From: Endocalyx cinctus
Taxonomy: Eukaryota > Ascomycota > Sordariomycetes > Amphisphaeriales > Apiosporaceae
Reading direction: 5' to 3'
DNA: 64,000 nucleotides
Assembly (NCBI GenBank): GCA_001600455.1
Contig: BCKC01000002.1
Coordinates: 5,793,682-5,857,681, forward strand
The position numbers and the translations under genes were made by a program. This document shows positions 1 to 10,900 of this stretch, one piece after another (the first letter of the stretch is position 1; each line of letters starts with the position of its first letter). The notes beneath the pieces were generated by a model, which saw only the letters and a list, made by a program, of their open reading frames with translations, was not told the origin of the DNA and ran no database searches.

Positions 1-650
1 TCAGCTTCAGCGAAAATCTTCCTTATTCGACATGGGTGTCCTGTTTCTGAATGCAAAGAAATATCGAAAGGTTTCCGAACCAAAACAGTAGGTGGTTTGG
101 GCCCTTACAGAGAACCCGATACTGGTTTGGATTTTTACCAACGTCCTTAGAGGTTTGTTTATCAGTAGATCCAAAGTCCGAGTTTCCCGCAGCCACGCAC
201 GGAAACTCCCAAGCGGTGGTATGTCGACCCCGTGACTCCGCGTCCTAAGACAGGCAGTTACTTCATTGAAAATATATGAAAGGTAGTAGGTAAGTAGAGA
301 TAGTACTGCAGCAGTGACTCTATTACTAACACGAGGTATAATCAGTATGGGATAGCCTCGAAGAACATCTCTCTTTTACCGAACATCCATGAAGAATGCC
401 ATATGAGGAAGAGTAGCGCTCTACGAATCTCAGGCCAATCTATCCCCTGGTCATACTCCTCTTATTACCTTTCAACTTTCCGCTTTAGGCTCCGAATATG
501 ACAATATACAGATACGACTCGAGCGGAGAAAATCACTTGCAGAGTAGCGCCGTCTCCATCCATGTACCCCGTCCATTCTTGTCCAGAAATACGCCATACC
601 TTACCCACTATATTCTTAGAAAATGTACTTATCTTGCAGGTGTAACCCAT
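1..650. other. Intergenic, no supportable gene
   Basis: This left-edge stretch has only short open frames (for example 51-248 +) without fungal codon bias, splice signals or recognisable protein motifs. It includes the likely 3' flank of the minus-strand AMMECR1 gene that ends at 651. Nothing else is seen. Confidence 0.5.
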
Positions 651-1481
651 CTATGCGGCTTCTTTCTCTTGCTCGACCCAATCCCTCCAGGCCTTGTACT
701 CGGGATATCTAAGATCTAGCTTCTTTCCCTGGTAGCGAACGACTTTAAGGTCGACGTCCTGCCAGTGGTCCTTGCGACCGACCCAACCGGCCTTGCGCAT
801 GAGGCTGACCAAGGTCTCCTCCTTGGTCCATCCCTGCTCGGGCGCGACGTCGGGCAGATAAGTGGAGCCGTAGCGGCGGCCGCGGTCGACGAAGCTGATG
901 CGTAAGCCGTGGACGCCGAGGTCCCAGTCCATCGCGTCGTCGCAGTCCTCGAAGTCGGTCAGCAGCGTCACGGCGACCTCTAGACTCGGCAGCTCCCGCT
1001 TCGCGATCGGGTCGAACCGCATGTCCTGCACGGCCGAGATGACTGCGTACGACGACAGGCCGTCCTCCAGCTCCTGCGCCTCGAAGGTGCCGATGCAGCC
1101 CCGCAGGGACGCGTGCCCCGACCGCGACGACACCGTGTTCCACGTCACGAACAGCGGCGATTCCGTGATGATGGAGGCGGCGGTGGACGGGAGGGAGTTG
1201 GTCGACGTGGCGGGGGTGGAGGCGTCGAGCGACATGGTCGATCCTGAGCCGGAGGAAGGCGAGGATATACTGCTGTCGGAAGAGGTATTCGCTACTCTAT
1301 TTAAAGCCGGGATGCGCTTCTTAAGGCTTTCTAGCTTCGTAGAATCTTCTCCATCTGTGACAGGACTATGTACATACTCGTTCCATAGCTGATCAACTTC
1401 TTTAAGAGATAATGACTTGCGGTTCTCGAGGTGAGCTACGAGGGACTCGAAGCAGTAAAGACAGTGTGCCACCGTCGCCAT
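651..1481 (-). CDS. AMMECR1 domain protein
   Basis: Single-exon gene for 276 residues. An AMMECR1 domain spans roughly residues 108-270. The hallmark LRGCIGTF is at 126-133, followed by conserved-looking blocks FDPI (156-159), LPSLEVAVTLLTDFE (164-178), WDLGVHGLRISF and PEQGWTKEETLVSLMRKAG (214-232). Residues 65-105 form a Ser/Thr-rich linker, separating a short N-terminal segment with a Cys pair (CLYC, 7-10). AMMECR1 proteins are conserved from archaea to humans, but their molecular activity is unsettled; a nucleic-acid or regulatory role has been suggested. The length fits fungal homologues, which carry a low-complexity insert. The ATG at 1481 is chosen because the frame opens there and no upstream in-frame ATG fits. 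The family call is firm; the function is unknown. Confidence 0.93.
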   Translation of the reverse strand: MATVAHCLYCFESLVAHLENRKSLSLKEVDQLWNEYVHSPVTDGEDSTKLESLKKRIPALNRVANTSSDSSISSPSSGSGSTMSLDASTPATSTNSLPSTAASIITESPLFVTWNTVSSRSGHASLRGCIGTFEAQELEDGLSSYAVISAVQDMRFDPIAKRELPSLEVAVTLLTDFEDCDDAMDWDLGVHGLRISFVDRGRRYGSTYLPDVAPEQGWTKEETLVSLMRKAGWVGRKDHWQDVDLKVVRYQGKKLDLRYPEYKAWRDWVEQEKEAA

Positions 1482-2323
1482 TTCTGTTTTAAATTCGTGA
1501 TTTCCTTAAGTATTAAATGTTAAGAATGTGAACAAGCAACAAAAGTAAGGATTTAATTGATGACGAAGGGATAAGGGAGAAGTGAATGTGCAGCAAAAGA
1601 GTGTGGGGAAGAGAAGGGGGGAAGATGTGAGGATAGAGCGTAAAGTAGTAAGGCAGGTAAGGTTAGACAGCTTTGCTTCACCCCGCATTGATAAGGATTG
1701 AATAGCAAGTAACTACAGGTCAATACTAGCCTAACATAGTAGCTAAAGGTCTTAAACAGAAGCTTCTGAAGTATAATTTATAGTGGCTATTACATACTGT
1801 CATAGCTATCTAGCACCACTTTACGCCTGGTGATTAGCAGAGTAGGTACCTAGCAATACTTACTTAGCATTGGCAGTTAGGGGTATGTTAAGAAGCTAAG
1901 CTGTTTATGGTAAGAGGGGTAACAAATGGTTCATCACATCATGAAGACCCCACTAGCAGACTGCACGTATGTCATCATCACCATATATCCATAAATCTAT
2001 CAGGCAATCAGGTAGTTAGGATATCTTCAAGATTCATATCACATTTCATAAGAAACCTACAGTCGTATAGTCCCTAAGAAAGTTAGAGTGTTTTAAGACG
2101 GCTCAAATGAAAACTCAAATGACTGGGTGAAAGTTTTGCTATCGATATAGATCAACATCGCTGATTTAACGTTTTGTTTTCCTAACAACAGTCGAGGTAT
2201 CTGACCTAGAGAAAGCTATGATAATATCTTAAACGAGAATGAGCAAATTCATGCCACTGGAAGCAACTACTACTCGCGAGATTTATGAATAGAAGACGAC
2301 ACATCTTCATCCAGCTCGGCTAG
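1482..2323. other. Intergenic AT-rich stretch
   Basis: AT-rich region holding the 5' flank of the AMMECR1 gene. Purine-rich DNA at about 1540-1640 (CT-rich on the gene's strand) may be its leader. No other gene, RNA or long repeat is recognised. Confidence 0.45.
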
Positions 2324-2523
2324 TTACCGTCGGAAGCCCAGCAAACGCAAGAACTGGTACAAGACGTCATGCTCGATCTTCATATTGCCAATCAAGTTCA
2401 TCGCGCACTCGGATTTCGAGTCGTACAGACGGCAATTCCTAATTCGTAACTGAAGTATGAAAGTGGCACAAGAAAAATATCAGCTTACTCAAGTTTATGT
2501 TGGTTAATAGAGAACGTGAGCAT
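2324..2523 (-). CDS. Tentative two-exon small gene, 49 aa
   Basis: The terminal exon (2438-2324) translates to a coherent stretch including SECAMNLIGNMKIEHDVLYQ and ends at TAA. About three quarters of its codons end in G or C, in an otherwise AT-rich stretch, which is typical of real coding sequence here. A GTAAGC donor at 2488 and a TAG acceptor at 2439 would join it in phase to a short first exon (2523-2489) starting MLTFSINQHKL, giving 49 residues. The frame before that ATG stays open to about 2595, so the exon could instead be the 3' end of a longer or degraded gene. No family is recognised. The coding exon is moderately supported; the start is weak. Confidence 0.38.
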
Positions 2524-2797
2524 ACAATAGAGCGGGGTATGTACCGCTACCTGCTCTAGCAGTCTATACCTTAGGTAGGTAAGTATGTACTATGTCATAA
2601 TAAAGACGTTTTGTCACCTGATACTCGGTGGCATGAAGCCACTCGACGAAGTGTTTATATGAGTTGCAATGTGACGTTGGTGATGTTATGATGTACGTAG
2701 CTGCAACATAACTTTCCTCTAGCCTCTTTTTCAAGGATCAGATTTACATATTCCAGAAAATAGAACAAAAATCGGGTTAGCTATTGTCGCATTCAAT

Positions 2798-3681
2798 ATG
2801 AATCCCATAGTATTTTTCGTTCCAGGAGCCTGGCATAAATCTTGGGTTTTTGACGCTGCCCGCGATGTCCTAACCTCCCGTGGTTACCACACAGACTCTG
2901 TTGAGCTGGCGACGGTGGGGTCCGAAGACCCGGAGGTTGGGGTTCCCGAAGATAGTGCGAAAATCCGAAATGCATTACTGCAACTCGTGGGTTTTGGAAA
3001 GGAAATACTGGTAGTTGCACATTCGTACGCTGGAATTCCTACGTCGAACGCCGTTCAAGGTTTGAGCAAAGAGCAGCGTGCCGCCGAGGGAAAGCCGGGC
3101 GGTATTATCATGTTGTTATACCTCACGGCTTTCACAGTCCCCCTCGGCTCGACCCTTTTGAAGGCGCTGGGCGGTAAGTTTCCAGATTTTTGGAATATAC
3201 AGGTAAATATTCTATCCAGATCTGCTTTTTCTTCTTGGGCGATGCCAGAAAAAAAAAAGTCGGGGAGGACTGCTTCCCTAGGGATTGCAATGATAGAAAC
3301 TATGACGGTACCTGTCGTACGAGCTGCTAAAAGTTATGGTCATAGGGTGATTTTATGACAGCTCACGATCCCGTTTCTATTTTCTACAGCGACGTCGAGC
3401 CCTCTCTGGCGAATAAGGCCACTGCAAGTCTCGTTCAGATTCCCTTTAAAATCGCACATGGTGAATCGACCTACGAACCGTGGAACCACAAATTTCATGT
3501 CGGTTATATCTTTGCTGAGAAGGACAACGCACTTCGCATTAGTGTGCAGAAGGCCCTAGCCGCTCAGTTCTCCCGAGGCTCGTTCACTGCGAGCCTTGAT
3601 TCTAGCCATTCGCCCTTTCTAAGCATGCCCCAAGCTCTGGCTGATAAGCTAGAGGACGCTATTCATCATGTACTCAATTAG
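2798..3681 (+). CDS. Alpha/beta hydrolase fold protein
   Basis: Two exons, 2798-3202 and 3346-3681. The 143-nt phase-0 intron has GTAAAT donor and ATAG acceptor, and contains an A-run plus frame-breaking sequence. The product is 246 aa. Residues 4-12 (IVFFVPGAW) form the first strand and oxyanion loop. AHSYAG (74-79) is the nucleophile elbow with Ser76. EKDN (193-196) supplies the likely acid and His223 in SSHSP the likely base, so the triad is complete. The size matches the compact lipase-like hydrolases resembling plant methylesterases and pyrethroid-hydrolase-like bacterial enzymes. No signal peptide, so probably cytosolic. The substrate cannot be deduced. The next gene (Rieske/DUF455) converges on it from the other strand. 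Without splicing the frame runs to 3358 and loses the acid and His. Confidence 0.85.
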
Positions 3682-4394
3682 CGAGGGGCTGTGAATTGAG
3701 GAAATTTATAAATAGTTTACACTCATACTAAGGAGCGAGTTTCTTCCATAGGTAGATTGCTTCGGAATCACATCAGCTATTAATTCTAGTACACCCTTGC
3801 GTACCTGTTTATCACGAAAGATGGTGTGCGGGTTTCTTGCATGATGGTATGATCTGATACGATGAGCCGTATTAGTATATCGATTATAAGTGGAAGAAGT
3901 GAGATGACGACAGGTTTGAACTAAGACTTCTGCCACTACGACTGGTCGTCGGAAACCGATCCTGTGGAGGTGGAGCATTGAGATTGATAGGAGGGTGGAA
4001 GAGTGACAAGTAATGTAGCAGTCAATGAGAAAATTTCACACACATGGCGGGTGTGATCCCAGATTGTGCTACCCAGACTTGCTTGTCAAGGATATATGAT
4101 CTTTGAGACCATTATTATATAAGCTCCACTGTAGCTCCATGATAATCTGCATGATCTGATGGCCAGGTTTTACTCTCTCCAGTATGTGAATAACTTGACG
4201 TTACCTCTTTGACGTGGTTACCCTGAAGACACAAATTCCATCATACCATGTATGAACACGATCTAACCTCGATTTCAAATGGAAGAAAATGAGGTCTTCG
4301 ACATATATGATTCACGAAATGGAAATGTTCATCGCATCAATATTCACTTTTTTTCATCTTTTTTTCATAAACCCACCATCAATCAATCAAAGAG
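3682..4394. other. Intergenic between convergent genes
   Basis: This stretch lies between the 3' ends of the hydrolase (+) and the Rieske/DUF455 gene (-). A minus-strand frame at 3706-3978 is open, but has no coding bias or family match and is not called. No repeat or RNA gene is seen. Confidence 0.45.
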
Positions 4395-5957
4395 TCAACC
4401 TCCCGCCAGAACTTCACCTCTCGAAGGTTGTCCTTGTAGATCCTCGTAATAACTCTTATCCATACCGGCCTGCAGCCTAGCCTCGGTATTAAATGGACCC
4501 TTCACGGCGCCGTTGAAGTGTCTCCGGACGTTCTCGCGGAAGACGCGGACGGGATCGGTCCCCTCGCGGTCGCAGATCCAGCACAGCCAGCGGTGGCCGG
4601 TCGTCACGTGGGTGATCTCGTCGTTGTGGATCACGTCGAGCGCGTCGGAGCTGTCGTGGTCGCCCGCCAGCCGGAATTTTCGGATCGTGGCCGGGTTCAC
4701 GTCCAGGCCCCGCGCCTCGTGCACGAGCGCGATGACCGAGATTCTCGCCCGCAGGTCGTGCGCCGTCCGCGTCGCCGACTCCCACAATCCGTGGTGCACC
4801 GGAAGCTCCCCGAAGTAGCTGCCCAGCTCTTCGAGCCGGGCGCGAAGCAGGGAGAAATGCTTCGCTTCGTCGTTGGCTACTTTCAGCCAGTCGTAATAAA
4901 AGGTTCGCGGCAGCTCGATGCATCCAGATCCGGTAATTTCTTCATCCGTCGCTGTGTCGACGTTATTATTGCTGTTATTGTTGTTGTTGTTGTCGTCGTC
5001 GTCGTCGCTGTTCCTGCCATTTCGAGGCAGACCGTCACAAACTAATGAATCTTGTTTTGCTGATGATGATAAGGAAGGAGAGAAAGATGGAGGCGATGGT
5101 ATTGTCCGAAAAGTGGCGAAACGTACACAGATATCGATAGCAAGGTCTATGGCCCACTGCTCAATGTTGGCTAGCGCATGGAGCATCTTGATCCTGCTCT
5201 TGAGACTACCTCCCTTCCCGGCTGGGGGCATAGCCCCTGGTTTCACCTCCCTGAGGTGATCCCCTCTTGGGGGCTCGTCAGGAGGTTTGGCGATGCCAGC
5301 GCCAATTTTCATTGGAGAAGACGTCTTTTCGCGCGTGGCGAAAAGGGAAAAGAGGTGAGTGGTAAGCTCGATCTTTAGCTCGGGGTCAGACGTGTTCAGA
5401 ATATGCACGCACCAGTCGCACAGCGTCGCGTCCTCACCCAGGTAACGGGGCAAAGAGGATCTGTCCTGCTGGACCCTCGATTTGTGCTTAAACTTGACAT
5501 TCTCGCTCACGGATTCGATGCGTGACAATTTCACATTTTCTTCCGGGAAATACAAGCTTACTTGACCGTCGTTCCGTACGGTGACGGGGAACGTGCAAGC
5601 TTTCATTCCGTAGCTTGACTCACCGGTCTCGACGTTGAAGTCGTACGCATGCCACGGGCAAGAGGCGATGTACGAAGAGTCTTCGATATCTATGTGGGCT
5701 TCCGCCATGGGTCCACCAGCATGAGGACATTCTGCCTCCATGGCATAGTAATTCCATCCGGCAGGATTCTGTATTTCGTCTAGTGTCGGACCAGTCGCCT
5801 CAACACCTCCGTTATCATTATCACCACGAATCTTTGGTAAGCGGAAAAGTACTAGGCGCTTCCCGCTAGATAATGAGATAGAATATCGCGCATGGGTTAG
5901 ATCCCTTAGCGATCCAATGATGATAGTAGACATGTTACACGACAGCAGCAGGATCAC
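4395..5957 (-). CDS. Rieske [2Fe-2S] plus DUF455 ferritin-like fusion protein
   Basis: Single exon, 520 aa; the second Met (5933) is an equally likely start. The N-terminal Rieske domain (about 15-140) has both cluster motifs: CPHAGG (Cys77, His79) and CPWHAY (Cys100, His103). A linker leads to a DUF455 ferritin-like domain (about 175-480) with carboxylate/histidine helices: Glu266 (ANIEQW), EAKH (Glu364/His367), Glu414 and EITH (Glu447/His450). These could bind a di-iron centre as in the MiaE-related ferritin-like proteins. A disordered insert (about 288-345), with an Asp run followed by an Asn run, interrupts the second domain. Inference: the Rieske domain feeds electrons to a di-iron oxygenase in the same chain; the substrate is unknown. 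No signal peptide or membrane segment. The domain calls are strong; the reaction is not established. Confidence 0.9.
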   Translation of the reverse strand: MILLLSCNMSTIIIGSLRDLTHARYSISLSSGKRLVLFRLPKIRGDNDNGGVEATGPTLDEIQNPAGWNYYAMEAECPHAGGPMAEAHIDIEDSSYIASCPWHAYDFNVETGESSYGMKACTFPVTVRNDGQVSLYFPEENVKLSRIESVSENVKFKHKSRVQQDRSSLPRYLGEDATLCDWCVHILNTSDPELKIELTTHLFSLFATREKTSSPMKIGAGIAKPPDEPPRGDHLREVKPGAMPPAGKGGSLKSRIKMLHALANIEQWAIDLAIDICVRFATFRTIPSPPSFSPSLSSSAKQDSLVCDGLPRNGRNSDDDDDNNNNNNSNNNVDTATDEEITGSGCIELPRTFYYDWLKVANDEAKHFSLLRARLEELGSYFGELPVHHGLWESATRTAHDLRARISVIALVHEARGLDVNPATIRKFRLAGDHDSSDALDVIHNDEITHVTTGHRWLCWICDREGTDPVRVFRENVRRHFNGAVKGPFNTEARLQAGMDKSYYEDLQGQPSRGEVLAGG

Positions 5958-7675
5958 CTATGAGAATATTCCTCCCAAGCTATGTGAGGCAGTGCAGCAC
6001 CCAGAAAGAATTTTCAGCTGCTGCTATGTAATGCATAAATTAAATCCGATCTCACGAGACGAATCTAAAAGATGAGAATGTTACAAGATATTTTCCCGCT
6101 GCACTCAATTATCGGACTGAGCTTAGTGTAGCAGTGACTCCCAGTGACTTGAGTATTCTGTACATGAAATGAATACAAAAAGATTCAAATTTTAGTGGGT
6201 AACTAAGATATAATTTTGAGCCACACACTCTCTGGGGCTGGTGGAAACTGGAAGAACTGTGGCTGTAGGGGTTATTCGGTCATTTTTTCAGTTCTTTTGT
6301 TTTGTTTCAACTTTTTCTTCCGCAATAATCCCTTACGCACTTAATCCTGAGCCGGTCTCACCATAATCTTTCCTCTCCTATAACTTTATCTCCTATAACT
6401 TTACCTCCTATAATTTTAAGAATAGCGAGGCCAGGATAATTCAGACCAACCCCCCTGCCTCCTAAGTCTCATACCTTATGACTATATTTTAATATCAAAT
6501 ATAATCGATTCCAATAAGGCTACGCTACATAGTAACCTAGATTATTACTATGTAAATTTAACGTTGATTCGTACGTCATTCTTAGAGGTTTCATCGTTGG
6601 AGTATCCGTGTATGGGGAATGCCTGTGTCTTGGCATCGAAACCGCTTCTGGAACACGGGTGAGCTCCATACCGAAAAAAAGGGGATACCAACTTTATTCT
6701 CGATAGGTAAAAGATCTTTGCCCAAGGTATACCCAAGAATTTGTTTGTACCCCCATTACTTGTTTTCACCCCCTTCTTTTTTTTTTTTCTTGGCCTAGAC
6801 CTCGACGGTGGGTAAAGAACAGGCGGCTCTTAAAATGTTAATTCCGCCCAAAGCAAACGGCGCGACACCCCCTTCGTCTCAAACCCCGGTCATCCCGCCC
6901 CTTTCCGGTTCCCACTCTCAACGCTTATTTCCCCAAACATTCTCTTTTATAATAGCTGAAAACTTTCTTTTTCTTATTTTGAAAGGGTCGTAGTGTAGAT
7001 CTTTTTCTTGTTTGTGGGTAGCCATTTGAAACTCGCTTATCACCCTTCTCATCAACTTCTCATCAATACACACGTGTAGCTTCTTCTTTTAAGTCTCCAC
7101 TACGTTAGGTGCACTGCCGCTGCGCCTCAAATCGTCCAAGCGTTCTACCAAGAAAAAAAAAACTCTCTCTAGAATCTCTATGTGAGGATCGTCCCATCTC
7201 AGACGTGGATCCCTGCGCCTGATAGGCGCGCAGAAGCATGAAGATTAGTGACTAGACCAAAACCGTGGCTGGCGCCTTTGTCTCAAAGCTCTCTGGTACC
7301 TATCTCGGCCGGCCAAAGTGTCGAAGATCACTGTTAGAGAATACGGATCCCTTCCTTGTCTATCATATCGTTTTAGTCCAGCGCATCGACATCAACATAG
7401 TTATTCGCTGGTAAGTATAAGCGGTAGAGCTGATTCATGCCATCAGTCCGGATGGTACAAAAGGTCGTCCTGAGTCCTCCGGATATGATGTCTTGTTTCT
7501 CTTTTTTCTTCATCCTCTAGAGCATTCTCAGTTGATCAAGTAACTTTCTTTCGTCCTTCTTCACTTCATCTATATTTATTCTTTTCATATCTGCTCGTCG
7601 CCGGCCGACATTTCCATTGCTTAATTTCCGAGAAAACTTCCCTAGCAAGTCTCAAACTATCAAAAAAAAGTCAAA
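5958..7675. other. Intergenic, promoter side of two divergent genes
   Basis: The region separates the 5' ends of the Rieske/DUF455 gene (-) and the small secreted protein gene (+). It has pyrimidine-rich tracts near 6770-6800 and 7490-7560, a TATA-like tataat near 6946 and a candidate leader intron (listed separately). A minus-strand open frame at 6548-6769 has a partly coding-like 3' half but no start, splice or family support. Confidence 0.45.
7411..7520 (+). other. Possible 5'-UTR intron of the small secreted protein gene
   Basis: A strong donor GTAAGTAT at 7411 and a pyrimidine-rich acceptor ending CTCTAG at 7520 would define a 110-nt intron about 155 nt upstream of the ATG at 7676. The downstream leader is CT-rich, as often in strongly expressed fungal genes. 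Only splice-site resemblance supports this. Confidence 0.35.
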
Positions 7676-7939
7676 ATGCAATTCACTGTCGTTTTCCTCG
7701 CTCTCGCTACCCTCGCCATGGGTGAGCTCAGTAAGTTACCATCCGCTCGCAATGTATCACGCTCGAGCATAAACCGTTTACTGACAATTTTTATAGCCAA
7801 GGTTGCCCGTTCCGAGCTGCAAGCCCGCCAGAGCAGCAGTCCTAAAGTTCAGGGTGCCGCTATGGCTCTCGCCGACGGTACCGTCGTCAGCTTCGACGCC
7901 GCCAACGTTTACAAGGCTGCCACAGAGGACGGCCTGTAA
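7676..7939 (+). CDS. Small secreted protein, about 65 aa
   Basis: Two exons, 7676-7730 and 7797-7939. The 66-nt intron (GTAAGT donor, CTGAC branch, ATAG acceptor) is a multiple of three, so the unspliced frame stays open and would add 22 residues. The spliced product has a hydrophobic start (MQFTVVFLALATLAMG) fitting a signal peptide cut near residue 16, then a short hydrophilic mature part with SELQARQ and ADGTVVSFDAANVY. There are no cysteines, unlike many small effectors. GC-ending codons are abundant and the ATG context (caaaATG) is good. A GT at the stop codon (7936) could splice onto an open frame ending near 8084 and extend the C-terminus, so the 3' end is uncertain. No family recognised. 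Secretion is inferred only from the leader. Confidence 0.65.
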   Translation: MQFTVVFLALATLAMGELSKLPSARNVSRSSINRLLTIFIAKVARSELQARQSSSPKVQGAAMALADGTVVSFDAANVYKAATEDGL

Positions 7940-10900
7940 ATGTCTCATGCCAACATTGGAGTTCGGCCTCGCACAGCATGTCACGCGTCATGCTTGAGTT
8001 GATACGACCGCGAGGTATCGCAACTAGGAAGCTCCCAACAATTGCACTCAACGCCCAGTTCATCAACAAACATTTTCGGCTACTATGATGAACACGACTG
8101 GCGACACCAGACAAGAATCCTTTTGAATTCTCCCGGTCACAACTTTTTTTTTTATTAATTCGGGGCACTTGAAATAAATTCGCGGGGTTTTTCAAAGGGG
8201 GATTATGGAAATAGGAATTTTTGGCGTTGACCACTTATTACCACAGTAGATTGGATAGCCTAAGAGGGTATTTCGCTCTTCTTGGCATCAGAATAAACAT
8301 TTATATTCTAATTAGATGATACCACCTTCAAGCAGTTAATGAATAACAGGAATGGATTTGAAAGATTGTGAAGCGGCCGGTGAGAATTATTGAGTCTGGG
8401 CCGTGGACGTGCCTTCTCGTGTTGACCTGTGATTGAGACCAAAAAACAACCTATAAGTATCTCCAGTCTTATGAGTCGCCTGGTTCTGTATCCTACTCAG
8501 CCAAAATTTGCTAATACTTTTTTCTTTTTTCTCTCATTCCTTTCTGTCCCGGTTCTCGATACTTAAAAGAAGGCATTAACTACCGTGTTAAGTGTAGGCA
8601 CTATCGGCTGGAAGGTTTGCTCTATTATTTGCATCAACAAATACATACTTAATAATATCTTATACGTCACTTGAATCATTGCATGATGATTCATGGTCTT
8701 CGATGAGTCCATGTCGGCGCCTGGGACGCACAGATTCGTTCTTATCTTTGCCACAGTTCGGCGCGCCACTAGCAGCGTCGTTACTTAACTTGTAGGCAAT
8801 AAAGTACCATTTCCAAAGTAATTAGATCAGAATGTGAGGAATGTGAGTAAGTATCTAGCTTGTTGAGAAGAAAATCGAAAAAATTCATTACCAAAAGAAA
8901 ACTCTAGACCTTGGTACCTTAATTATCTTTTGTCTACGTACTAACTACCCTTATGACATACCACATATTATATATCATATGTCACCCAAACAGTCATAAA
9001 ATAATATGTAACCCAGCGTCACAGATTTAGATTCTCTTGGAAATAAAGTGAAGTTCATTAGTTATCTCAAACTCGAGTGTGGTGCATGGAGTTTATAACT
9101 ACTTCTGATAGCAGTGTAAACTTTTCGACTCAGAAAGCCAATATTCTTTCTGATTGAGTGTGGAGGGAGATATTAAACTTCATAATTCGATTATATGTAG
9201 TAAAAATATACGGTCTTGATAATTTTCAAACCAAGTCTCTTGAAACGATTATGAATCTAGTGGCAAAGTATCCGTGGAATTATTTATGAGCCTCCTAATT
9301 GTGGCGCTGCCCCGACATAACGCATTGTGATACCAAGCCGAAGATCGGATTGGCGAGAGTTTCTAAATCTTTGTTCTTCACCCTCTTTTTTTCATAATTA
9401 TTTCTTCTTACCTACGTAAATAAAACCGAGAGGTTCGACTCTAACTCGTTTTCCGGTTCTGTTTCATAATTCTTCATATACCCAGTTGAACATAAACGAT
9501 AAGTTCAAAGGGTTGCCAATGTAGAATATGATCTCTGTCTATATACGTCAAGTGAGCTATTCTTTCAAAGTGTATATTCGCCGTCTTCCTCGCTGCAATC
9601 ACGTAGACACCGACGTAGACACCAAAATCGACTTCAGTTAACTACTTAGGTTCTGCTGTGGTCATTTAGCGCCTTAAAACTTGATGTTTGGTTCAAGTAG
9701 AATCTCAAGGTTATTGCGCGATTACATCCTTGCATTTCTGTATCATCTGCAATAAATGTTTTCAGCTCTCCGCGGTGAGGGTGAGGAGGTGCGTTAGAGT
9801 TGGACTGCAAGGTGAGCGTAGTTACGTAGATGGAGCTTAGCTAACAGATAGAAGTGTAGTTTATAGAGCCTAATGACGATTTCATTGATTTTTGCTCTCC
9901 CTGTTCTATTGTCTACGGGACGAGATCCTCTTCTTATAGACGTATTTTAAGCTGCTATTACCCGGAGGGCAGCCATCGACACGCGGCCACACTACAAGAG
10001 AGACATGCAACTAATCTTCCTGCCCTCTGCTCGAAGCTAATATATATCAATGAATATTTCGTGACACAAATGGCTAAAGCAGAAATCAACCGTGGAATTG
10101 GGCGAGCTTGGAATTGATTCGGCTTTTTCATAGAAGGGGCAAGAGTTGACCATATGATTTATCTTCGATAGTCGTCTGTAAGCATACTTATTTAGATTTG
10201 TAATAATGTCTCTTACACCCTTGAGTCATACATACCTATTCCTGCTTGTGTCAATGTCACAAAAGACCCCGCCTGCCCGCCTCGAGGCGCTGAGCCAACG
10301 TGCGTTGTTATGTAAGGATTCGACGTTGAATCAATAGTATGTCGCTAGTTCTATAATATGAATCACATCGCGCACTGCTCTAAGACAACGAGTATAAACA
10401 ACAAAAGCAGAGCCTCCAATAAATATGGATATAGGCCTTTCGGAGAGTTGCTTTGCCAGCCATGGAGCGAAAATTAGCATAAGAAATAGTAGAACTTGAT
10501 AACCAACGGACGATTAGAAAATGACTAGTTGATTCATAGGGCTCATGGCTTGTTGATTACTTAGCTATCAAAAACCGTGTTATGTACACTACTCATTATC
10601 GCCGATATGCTATGATCGCGGCGAGGCCAGTGGTGAGCCGGTTACCAAGACGATGGATGCACTAACATAGCGAAATAGTTCTAGTGCGAACTGGTTGATT
10701 AAAATCAGGATTGGGAAGCACTTTGACCGCTTCGCTCCTTTTATAACATGTATCGTGTATTTACGCGAAGGATTCGTACCAGCCCCGAGGAAGGTTTTCT
10801 TAATTACAGATGTGGATGGATTGGCGAGAGGCAAGGGTATGATTATCTCCTACAGGGAAATGTTTACGATCTTGAGTAACGGTGAGCACTAGGTAACAGA

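Noticed and set aside
4513..5378. Several overlapping + strand open frames
   Set aside because: They are antisense shadows of the Rieske/DUF455 gene, whose frame has clear metal-binding motifs.
10610..10892. Overlapping open frames on both strands in a gene-poor region
   Set aside because: Short, no ATG context, codon bias, splice sites or recognisable family.
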